Origin: Syntrophobacterales bacterium
Lineage (GTDB): Bacteria; Desulfobacterota; Syntrophorhabdia; Syntrophorhabdales; WCHB1-27
DNA length: 6,483 bases
Direction: 5' to 3'
Assembly (NCBI GenBank): GCA_017881765.1
Contig: JADGQN010000277.1
Location: 1-6,483, forward strand
In this document: in pieces, positions 1 through 4,441 of the stretch
Layout: the number at the start of each line of letters is the position of its first letter
How positions within the stretch are numbered: position 1 is the stretch's first letter
Program-made: the position numbers and the translations under genes
The notes under the pieces: model-generated
The model's input: only the letters and a program-made list of their open reading frames with translations
The model's database searches: none
Told to the model about the DNA's origin: nothing

Positions 1-109
1 GTTTGCGCTGCCGGGCAAGGGTGCGATAGGGATAGAGGTCGATTTTATCGTGAGGAAGGACCGTCTGGAGAGGGTGACCAATATCCCGCTGGATATAGTG
101 TATCTATGA
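1..109 (+). CDS. C-terminal fragment of an unidentified protein
   Basis: An open frame entering from the left edge (first full codon at base 2) runs for 35 codons to a TGA at 107-109. The visible end contains G-K-G-A-I-G-I-E-V-D-F, a charged stretch (R-K-D-R-L-E-R) and a closing N-I-P-L-D-I-V-Y-L. The alternating hydrophobic and polar pattern looks like beta strands at the end of a globular domain. It is taken as a real gene end because it reads as plausible protein, uses codons like the neighbouring genes, and stops 17 bases before an inverted repeat that could end its transcript. The family cannot be recognised from this piece, and the start and most of the protein lie outside the window. 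Confidence 0.6.
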   Translation, partial: FALPGKGAIGIEVDFIVRKDRLERVTNIPLDIVYL

Positions 110-125
110 CGGCTTCGTCAAAAGT

Positions 126-258
126 CCACATGCCAGGTCGCCTTTTGCGCCTGCCTTCGTTGCCTTCGTCGTCGTGATCCTCGACGTACTTTGAGTACGC
201 CTGCGTTCACTCCTCCTTGCTCGCCTCGGCAATCATCAAAATTCGACCTGGCATGTGG
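126..258. repeat. Palindromic intergenic repeat, copy 1
   Basis: The outer arms are a perfect 15-base inverted repeat: CCACATGCCAGGTCG at 126-140 and its complement at 244-258. Between them is a core (about 155-226) centred on the near-palindrome CGTACTTTGAGTACG at 185-199. The core resembles that of a second copy at 1766-1835: both contain CTTCGTTGCCT, CGTCG, CGACGTACTTT, AGTACGCCT, TCCTCCT and TCGCCT in the same order and at nearly the same spacing. The outer arms of the two copies are unrelated. The repeat lies between the plus-strand gene ending at 109 and the minus-strand gene ending at 394, so a role as a two-way transcription terminator or RNA-stabilising hairpin is plausible but inferred. 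It could also be a small non-autonomous mobile element; no transposase is nearby. Confidence 0.8.
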
Positions 259-393
259 GCCATCAGACGGCATGTGCTTCGCCGGGTAGAACCTGTGAAA
301 AAATCACGCGTCCCCCAAATGATGTGTAGGCCGGAAGGACCTTTTCGGAACGAACCGGGTACCCGGAAGCTATACAATGGAGGCTAATTGGTA
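259..393. other. Unassigned spacer between convergent genes
   Basis: No protein is supported here. An open frame crossing the region on the plus strand is out of phase with the real minus-strand membrane gene and has no coding character. The spacer holds a perfect 12-base palindrome CCGGGTACCCGG at 355-366 and a tight imperfect stem CCGGAAGG/CTTTTCGG at 331-348 that pairs fully if G-U pairs are allowed. Either could help end transcription of the minus-strand membrane gene, but neither is followed by a run of T on the relevant strand. Confidence 0.4.
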
Positions 394-732
394 CTATCTC
401 GGTACGATCCTGTGAAGGACGAAGCTGACTATTGAGAATAGAAGGCTGAAAAGAAGCGCCCACCCGAAGCTGCGTACTTCGAAGCCGGGCACGACGGCGG
501 ATGTGAGGAGCACCAATAGGGCATTGATGACAAAAATGAAAAGACCAAGCGTTACTACGGTCAGCGGTAGAGTGAGAATCACGAGGACAGGTCTCAAGAT
601 CGCATTGACCAGGCCGAGCACCAAGGCCGTCAAAAGCCCCGCGACAAAGTTCTTGACGGCCACACCCGGCAATAGGTAAGCCGCGATAAGTACAGCCAGG
701 GTCGTAACCAACCAGTTGATCAGAATTCCCAT
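394..732 (-). CDS. YvlD/phage-holin-4 family small membrane protein
   Basis: A 112-residue, very hydrophobic protein with four predicted membrane helices at about residues 4-24, 29-50, 52-77 and 88-108. The central segment N43-A-I-L-R47-P48, followed by L-P-L-T and T-L-G-L-F (residues 55-65), is the hallmark of the 4-TMS family known as YvlD or phage holin family 4 (Pfam Phage_holin_4_2). Despite that name, members are common chromosomal inner-membrane proteins, and lysis activity is not shown for most of them. Nothing phage-like surrounds this one. The ATG is preceded by a strong Shine-Dalgarno run (GGGGAGGG) about eight bases upstream. The gene starts 18 bases after the stop of the secreted coiled-coil gene, so the two probably form an operon. 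Length is typical of the family. The molecular function is unknown; a membrane or envelope-stress role is only a guess. Confidence 0.85.
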   Translation of the reverse strand: MGILINWLVTTLAVLIAAYLLPGVAVKNFVAGLLTALVLGLVNAILRPVLVILTLPLTVVTLGLFIFVINALLVLLTSAVVPGFEVRSFGWALLFSLLFSIVSFVLHRIVPR

Positions 733-750
733 GAATCTGCCCTCCCCTTT

Positions 751-1179
751 TTACTCCACCCACCACGACGGGAGACTCCCCCGCCATCGCAATAGCTCCG
801 CTTTGAGCGCTTCCCATCTGGCGATAAGCTGATCCATCTGAGCCTGCTTACGCTGCAAGTCCCGGGAGAAACGAACTCCTACGGGCAGGAGCAGTTCCAA
901 TTGGTTGTACTTGTCGGCTGTCTGGCCGGGGTTTATGGGGGGCTGATTCTGCACCACATCGATGACGTAATCCACCCGATCTTTGAGGTCCTGGAGGTCC
1001 CCGATCTGTTTCCGAAGGCCTTCTGCTTGGGCGAAAAGTGTCTCGTAGCGTTGTTTAAACGACTGCTCCAGGGGGCTCATTTCGTAAGTCTGTTGGTAGC
1101 CTTCTTCCTGGGCCGGCAAAAAGCCAGGCAGAAGGCATGCGAGGCTGATTACCAGGAAGAATAAAGGGACGCGTTTCAT
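751..1179 (-). CDS. Secreted coiled-coil protein of unknown function
   Basis: A 142-residue protein that begins with a clear Sec signal peptide: a K-R start, a hydrophobic stretch (residues 4-21) and a likely signal peptidase I site after L-P-A23. C15 lies inside the hydrophobic core and lacks a proper lipobox, so a lipoprotein is unlikely. The mature part is rich in charged residues and Gln, with two probable coiled-coil helices (about 36-78 and 104-132) separated by a short proline-containing linker (P80-P81-I-N-P84). It ends in an aromatic tail (S-W-W-V-E). It should act in the periplasm, perhaps as a helical hairpin or oligomer. The start is supported by GGGAG six bases upstream of the ATG. 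It is the first gene of a probable two-gene operon with the downstream membrane protein, and a physical partnership is possible. I do not recognise a named family. Confidence 0.75.
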   Translation of the reverse strand: MKRVPLFFLVISLACLLPGFLPAQEEGYQQTYEMSPLEQSFKQRYETLFAQAEGLRKQIGDLQDLKDRVDYVIDVVQNQPPINPGQTADKYNQLELLLPVGVRFSRDLQRKQAQMDQLIARWEALKAELLRWRGSLPSWWVE

Positions 1180-1368
1180 GAAATACTCCCGAACGGTCGA
1201 TGGTCCGTAACAAAAATATAGACATTGAGACGGTACTTTGCAAATCGCCTAATACCAAAGTATTAACAAAGTACTAATTTGTAAAGGATTTCCCAATACA
1301 GCCGATAAAGAGTTCAGTCAGATAATGACAGAACGATTGATCGCAACCAAGGATAACCAGGCATAGAA
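1180..1368. promoter_or_regulatory. Divergent promoter/operator region
   Basis: An AT-rich spacer between the minus-strand secreted-protein gene and the plus-strand gene at 1369. TTGCAA at 1238-1243, inside the palindrome TTTGCAAA (1237-1244), could be the -35 box on both strands. On the minus strand TATATT (1220-1215) lies 17 bases away; on the plus strand TATTAA (1261-1266) also lies 17 bases away. Around them are repeated elements: GTACTTTG (1233-1240) inverted against CAAAGTAC (1267-1274), CAAAGTA repeated directly at 1256 and 1267 (11 bases, one helical turn), and CTTTGCAAAT (1236-1245) inverted against ATTTGTAAAG (1277-1286, one mismatch). The arrangement suggests a regulator-bound divergent promoter. 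The boxes were found by eye and are not measured starts. Confidence 0.45.
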
Positions 1369-1740
1369 ATGGAACTCCACGAGAGCATGCTGCGTGTCGC
1401 CTGCTTCAAGCTTGCGCGAAACAGGCTCTGGCAGATGAGACTGATCGATGCTGAGGAGGTGGAGTGTCTTGCCGATTCATTTTATGAGATCGCTATCAAC
1501 CATGTGGAGCTGATCGGCAGTAAGAATCGGGATCCGAATCTTCTGGTACGAGCCGTCCGCTTCCTCGAGCTCATAGATGGGAATTCTCTCACGGAAGATG
1601 ACCCTCAGTGGTTTCAGCAAAGCCTTTCTATGCTGATCGAACTTGCCTGCCCGAGCATTCGCCACACGGATGAATCCTGCGAGTTCTTAGAGGACCTGGA
1701 GAGCGGCATAGTGGAAGCGCGCCTGGAACGGATCGACTGA
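1369..1740 (+). CDS. Hypothetical acidic helical protein
   Basis: A 123-residue protein with no signal peptide or membrane segment, so presumably cytoplasmic. It is acidic overall and appears largely alpha-helical, with an R-V-A-C-F-K-L-A-R-N-R-L-W motif near the start and an acidic C-terminal third (repeated E, D and E-D-L-E). It has three cysteines (residues 12, 33 and about 94), with no metal-binding pattern. An in-frame TAA at 1354-1356 limits the start to the ATG at 1369 or a later codon. The ribosome-binding site is weak (CCAGG about seven bases upstream). Its reading frame is free of stops, and its TGA forms the outermost bases of the palindromic repeat that follows. I do not recognise the family. 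The shared upstream region with the secreted-protein operon may mean common regulation, but that is inference. Confidence 0.65.
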   Translation: MELHESMLRVACFKLARNRLWQMRLIDAEEVECLADSFYEIAINHVELIGSKNRDPNLLVRAVRFLELIDGNSLTEDDPQWFQQSLSMLIELACPSIRHTDESCEFLEDLESGIVEARLERID

Positions 1741-1865
1741 TACCAAGTTGCCTTCATTCATATAGCTTCGTTGCCTGCGTCGGCACGACTCCGACGTACT
1801 TTAGTACGCCTCCGTCGCTGTCCTCCTGGTCGCCTTGCTCTATTTTTGAATGCAACTTGGTATCA
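1738..1865. repeat. Palindromic intergenic repeat, copy 2
   Basis: The outer arms are a perfect 14-base inverted repeat, TGATACCAAGTTGC at 1738-1751 and its complement at 1852-1865. Complementarity then continues with one mismatch through TTCA (left) and TGAA (right). The core (1766-1835), centred on CGTACTTTAGTACG, matches the core of the copy at 155-226, but the arms do not resemble that copy's arms. The first three bases of the left arm are the stop codon of the plus-strand gene, and the right arm ends 16 bases before the stop of the convergent aminopeptidase gene. A two-way terminator or 3'-end RNA hairpin is the simplest reading. No T-run characteristic of a classic intrinsic terminator follows directly. 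Confidence 0.8.
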
Positions 1866-1881
1866 CGTTCCAGCCGTGGCT

Positions 1882-2979
1882 TCATACGATGAATTCACCA
1901 TTGCGGTATATCAGCTCTCCATCCGCAAATATCCGGCCGTCTTTCTTCATGTCGGCAAGCAGGTCCCAGTGGATCGGGGACTCATTTTTTCCGCCTGTTT
2001 CAGGGTATGAAGCTCCAAGAGCGAGATGGATTGTCCCGCCCATCTTCTCGTCAAAAAGCATGTTCTTGGTAAAGCGGCGTATCCCCGTATTCGTACCGAT
2101 TGCTGCTTCTCCAAACCTTTTCGCCCCGGGTATCTCGAGGATTTTCGCGAGTAGCTGTCCACCTTTCTTTGCTTCCCACTTCACCACCTCCCCCTGGTCG
2201 ACGTAAAGCAGAATTTCTTCAACTTCCTCTCCCATGTAAATGCCCGGGAAAGAGAACGTTACTCTGCCGCGAACAGAATCCTCCTCCGGCGAGGTGAAGA
2301 TCTCACCTGAGGGCATGTTATGTCTTCCATCGGAGTTGATCCACCTTCGCCCCCGGGTCGTAAAAGAGAGATCGGTGCCCCTGCCGACGATGCGTATATC
2401 GTGTCGCGAATTGAGAAAATCGACGATATGCTGCTGAGATGCACGCACCTTCCGCCACTCCTCCGGAGGGTTCTCCGAATAGAGGAAACATGCTGAGAAG
2501 ACCATATCCTCATACTCGCTCCGTGAAAGAGAGCATTCTTGAGCTTGCGAGTCGGTTGGAAATTCACACAGAGTCCACTTGAGTGCACCGGTGGATGCCC
2601 GCTTCATGAAAAGCTTTTTGACTCGCGTTTGGGCCACGGCAGCCTTCTTCTTCTTTTCCGGGTCGACCGACTGAAGCTCTTTGACATTGAAGGGGGCCCG
2701 TATGGTCAGGAACGCGTCGTATGACTTGACCGCGTGAAGATACATGGGTGATACGTACCGCAGCTGCGCATCCCCGGCGTGGTCATAGAAAAGCTTGGAT
2801 AATTCGTTGATGCCTATCTGGATCTCGGGGTGTGCGCCTGCATCGAGTGCCTCCCGGTACACCTCTTTGATCAGAGGCTCGGCCAGATAGGTTGAGCTAA
2901 TGAGGAGCTTATCGCCCTTCTTCAATTCGAGTGAGTAATGGACCAGCAGCTTGGCGTATTTTTTGTAAATAGTATGCAT
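1882..2979 (-). CDS. M29-family metallo-aminopeptidase
   Basis: A 365-residue cytoplasmic aminopeptidase of peptidase family M29 (thermophilic aminopeptidase, AmpS/PepS/AmpT relatives), which removes N-terminal amino acids from peptides using two divalent metal ions. The family's C-terminal metal-binding residues appear in order: E226 in P-S-G-E-I-F, E291 in F-G-E-A-A-I-G-T-N, H318 in G-T-I-H-L-A-L-G, Y325 in A-S-Y-P-E-T, and H337-x-D339 in S-P-I-H-W-D. The N-terminal half (about 1-190) fits the family's substrate-domain region, with the typical start Y-A-K-L-L-V-H-Y-S-L-x-L-K-K-G-D. It is slightly shorter than the usual 400 or so residues, with a shorter stretch between the two histidines, but no key residue seems missing. 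The ATG has GGGGTGA about three bases upstream. It lies downstream of the DUF362 gene on the same strand, but a 186-base structured spacer argues for separate transcription. Confidence 0.9.
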   Translation of the reverse strand: MHTIYKKYAKLLVHYSLELKKGDKLLISSTYLAEPLIKEVYREALDAGAHPEIQIGINELSKLFYDHAGDAQLRYVSPMYLHAVKSYDAFLTIRAPFNVKELQSVDPEKKKKAAVAQTRVKKLFMKRASTGALKWTLCEFPTDSQAQECSLSRSEYEDMVFSACFLYSENPPEEWRKVRASQQHIVDFLNSRHDIRIVGRGTDLSFTTRGRRWINSDGRHNMPSGEIFTSPEEDSVRGRVTFSFPGIYMGEEVEEILLYVDQGEVVKWEAKKGGQLLAKILEIPGAKRFGEAAIGTNTGIRRFTKNMLFDEKMGGTIHLALGASYPETGGKNESPIHWDLLADMKKDGRIFADGELIYRNGEFIV

Positions 2980-2997
2980 GAATCACCCCAAAATGAC

Positions 2998-3158
2998 GTG
3001 ACGCGTGACGCGTGACGCGTGACAAGTACCACGGTGAACCACCAAGTGTTGAGCAGCCATTGCTACTCTGCCGTCAGAACTGAACATTATACTGAAACAC
3101 CGAACACTATCTATTCAGCCAAGCCGTTACTCGTCACGCGTCACGTGTCACGCGTCAC
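2998..3158. repeat. Inverted arrays of an 8-base tandem repeat flanking a spacer
   Basis: The left arm 2998-3023 consists of just over three units of GTGACGCG. The right arm 3133-3158 is its reverse complement over all 26 bases with one mismatch (T for C at the third unit). The 109 bases between them are not part of the repeat. The right arm lies 7 bases from the stop codon of the DUF362 gene, and the left arm lies about 20 bases upstream of the aminopeptidase start. On the minus strand the arms could pair in RNA, either ending the DUF362 transcript or placing the aminopeptidase leader in a large stem-loop. Because each arm is internally repetitive, several pairing registers are possible. Confidence 0.8.
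3080..3110 (-). promoter_or_regulatory. Possible aminopeptidase promoter with direct repeats
   Basis: A perfect TATAAT reads on the minus strand at 3091-3086, about 107 bases upstream of the aminopeptidase start. No good -35 box stands 16-18 bases before it. On the plus strand the element CYGAACAYTAT occurs at 3080-3090 and again at 3100-3110, 20 bases apart (two helical turns), overlapping the TATAAT. This could be an activator or repressor site, but both parts are short and may be chance. Confidence 0.25.
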
Positions 3159-3165
3159 GGTTCTT

Positions 3166-4266
3166 TCATACTTTCACCAGCATATATTTCCTTTCTCCCA
3201 AGCCCAGCTTTTCTGCGTGGTCGAGCTGTACATTCCAGTCGATGGAAGGATAGACAGCCCTGAACTTATCCTGACCTCCTTTTGAAACCCTTTTTATTAC
3301 CGTTCCGGGGAGAGACTCCTCGGCGTTTACAAGATCTGCACTGGCCGCATCTATGGAGACAGGATCAAAAGACGCAAGTATCCCCACATCTCTGACGATG
3401 GGGGCATCGTTGCAGGGGTAACAATCGCACGCAGGGCTCACATCGATGATGAAGTTGAGAAAGATCGTCTTCTTCTTTCCCTGAAGCACGCCGTAAGCAT
3501 GCTCGACCATCTTCTTCTGGAAGAGGTCCGCGTCATCGGTCCACTGGATTTCGATGGCGCCCTCCGGGCAGATAGCGATGCATTCACCGCAGCCGATACA
3601 GGTCCTACCTTCCACTGTCGCTTTCTTTTCCTTTAATGAAATTGCCTGAGAAGGGCAATAGTCGAAACAGACCTTGCAACCCTTGCATTTCTCTATGTTG
3701 ACCTGGGGTGCCACCGTGCTGTGCTGAACTAGCTTCCCATCCCTCGACGCGCCGCCCATGCCAATATTTTTGAGAGCGCCGCCAAAACCGGAGAGCTCAT
3801 GCAGTTTGAAATGGGTGACCACGATCATGCTGTCTGCCTCTGCGATCTCTCTGGCGATGGAGACCTCCTTTAGCGCCTCGCCCGGGACTTTGACCTTGAC
3901 ACTGTTTGTACCGCGAAGCCCATCGGCAATAATCACTGGGCAGCCGACACACGTATAATCGAAGCCGTTGTACATGGCTGTACTGAGGTGGCTGACGGCA
4001 TTGCTCCGCGAACCTTTGTAGAGCGTATTTGTGTCAGTGAGAAAAGGTTGAGCCCCTACGCTCTTTACCGTCTCCACTATGGTTCTCAGAAATACCGGTC
4101 TCAGAAAAGCACAGTTTCCCAACTCCCCGAAGTGAAGTTTTATCGCAACGAGATCGTTCTTCTTAACCATCTTGCCAATTTTCATTCTCTCCAGAAGGCC
4201 TTCGACTTTGTTGAGCAGGTTCCTGTCCGGACGGGCCCTCATATCGGTAAAGAAGACCTTCGACAT
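3166..4266 (-). CDS. DUF362 domain protein with two [4Fe-4S] ferredoxin motifs
   Basis: A 366-residue cytoplasmic iron-sulfur protein. The N-terminal part (about 1-185) and the C-terminal part (about 265-345) match the DUF362 fold, with the family's K-L-H-F-G-E, T-H-F-K-L-H-x-L-S-G-F-G-G-A-L-K-N-I-G-M-G and D-P-V-S-I-D-A-A-S-A-D-L stretches. Inserted between them is a two-cluster bacterial ferredoxin domain: C194-x2-C197-x2-C200-x3-C204-P and C223-x2-C226-x2-C229-x3-C233-P. Further cysteines at C106-x2-C109 and C280-x-C282-x2-C285 could bind another metal. The family is widespread in anaerobes and its exact reaction is not established; electron transfer or Fe-S-linked chemistry is inferred. 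An AGGAAGG Shine-Dalgarno lies seven bases before the ATG. The gene is transcribed divergently from the acyl-CoA dehydrogenase, so a functional link to that enzyme is possible but unproven. Confidence 0.9.
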   Translation of the reverse strand: MSKVFFTDMRARPDRNLLNKVEGLLERMKIGKMVKKNDLVAIKLHFGELGNCAFLRPVFLRTIVETVKSVGAQPFLTDTNTLYKGSRSNAVSHLSTAMYNGFDYTCVGCPVIIADGLRGTNSVKVKVPGEALKEVSIAREIAEADSMIVVTHFKLHELSGFGGALKNIGMGGASRDGKLVQHSTVAPQVNIEKCKGCKVCFDYCPSQAISLKEKKATVEGRTCIGCGECIAICPEGAIEIQWTDDADLFQKKMVEHAYGVLQGKKKTIFLNFIIDVSPACDCYPCNDAPIVRDVGILASFDPVSIDAASADLVNAEESLPGTVIKRVSKGGQDKFRAVYPSIDWNVQLDHAEKLGLGERKYMLVKV

Positions 4267-4306
4267 AGCGTTTCCTTCCTGTTCTTGTTTAATTTAGATG
4301 CAAATT

Positions 4307-4336
4307 ATGTTAAAAGTATTGCCTCATTCTTGTCAA
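4307..4336 (-). promoter_or_regulatory. Candidate promoter for the DUF362 gene
   Basis: On the minus strand a perfect TTGACA (4336-4331) is followed after 18 bases by TAACAT (4312-4307, four of six matches to TATAAT). The distance to the ATG at 4266 is about 40 bases, and the spacer is AT-rich as expected for a promoter. The same site read on the plus strand is TTGTCA (4330-4335), a possible -35 box for the acyl-CoA dehydrogenase, but no good -10 box stands at the right distance there (TTTATT only after 19 bases). Confidence 0.45.
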
Positions 4337-4352
4337 TAAGCAATCAGTTCCT

Positions 4353-4424
4353 GGTTTATTTTCTTTCTTTTGTTTCTTTGGTTCTTTTCGTTAAACCAGA
4401 GAAGCCAGAGAAACTAGAGAAACC
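4353..4424 (+). repeat. Imperfect leader hairpin built of 9-base repeats
   Basis: The 31-base arm at 4353-4383 (pyrimidine-rich, GGTTT to TTTGGTT) and the arm at 4394-4424 are inverted relative to each other, with 23 of 31 positions matching and several of the rest pairing as G-U in RNA. The loop is ten bases. The right arm consists of three 9-base units (CCAGAGAAG, CCAGAGAAA, CTAGAGAAA). The structure ends just before the Shine-Dalgarno run of the acyl-CoA dehydrogenase. It could act as a leader hairpin affecting translation or mRNA stability, or simply be a degenerate intergenic repeat. Confidence 0.55.
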
Positions 4425-4428
4425 GTTG

Positions 4429-4437
4429 AGGGAGGGG
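4429..4437 (+). promoter_or_regulatory. Strong ribosome-binding site of the acyl-CoA dehydrogenase
   Basis: AGGGAGGGG lies directly upstream of the ATG at 4442 with its GGAGG core six bases away. It fixes this start over the longer frame-shifted open frame that overlaps from upstream, which reads through low-complexity repeat sequence. Confidence 0.7.
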
Positions 4438-4441
4438 TTCG

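Noticed and set aside
126..258. Classic intrinsic terminator or insertion sequence
   Set aside because: There is no T-run after the stem and no open frame inside. The private arms do not fit fixed terminal inverted repeats, and no target-site duplication is evident.
355..366. Palindrome CCGGGTACCCGG as an operator
   Set aside because: It lies downstream of both neighbouring genes and occurs once, so there is no promoter context to support regulation.
394..732. Prophage lysis cassette
   Set aside because: The holin name is only the family label. There is no endolysin, tail or integrase gene nearby, and the family is common on ordinary chromosomes.
263..817. A 184-codon open frame on the plus strand
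   Set aside because: It lies antisense to the YvlD-type membrane gene and runs into the secreted-protein gene. Its translation has no domain pattern, and the minus-strand genes have ribosome-binding sites and clear membrane and signal features.
751..1179. Lipoprotein reading of the secreted coiled-coil protein using C15
   Set aside because: The residues before C15 (S-L-A) do not fit the lipobox and the cysteine is within the hydrophobic core. A signal peptidase I site after A23 fits better.
2998..3158. CRISPR array or attachment site
   Set aside because: The 8-base units are directly adjacent with no spacers, the two arrays are inverted rather than direct, and no cas or integrase gene is present.
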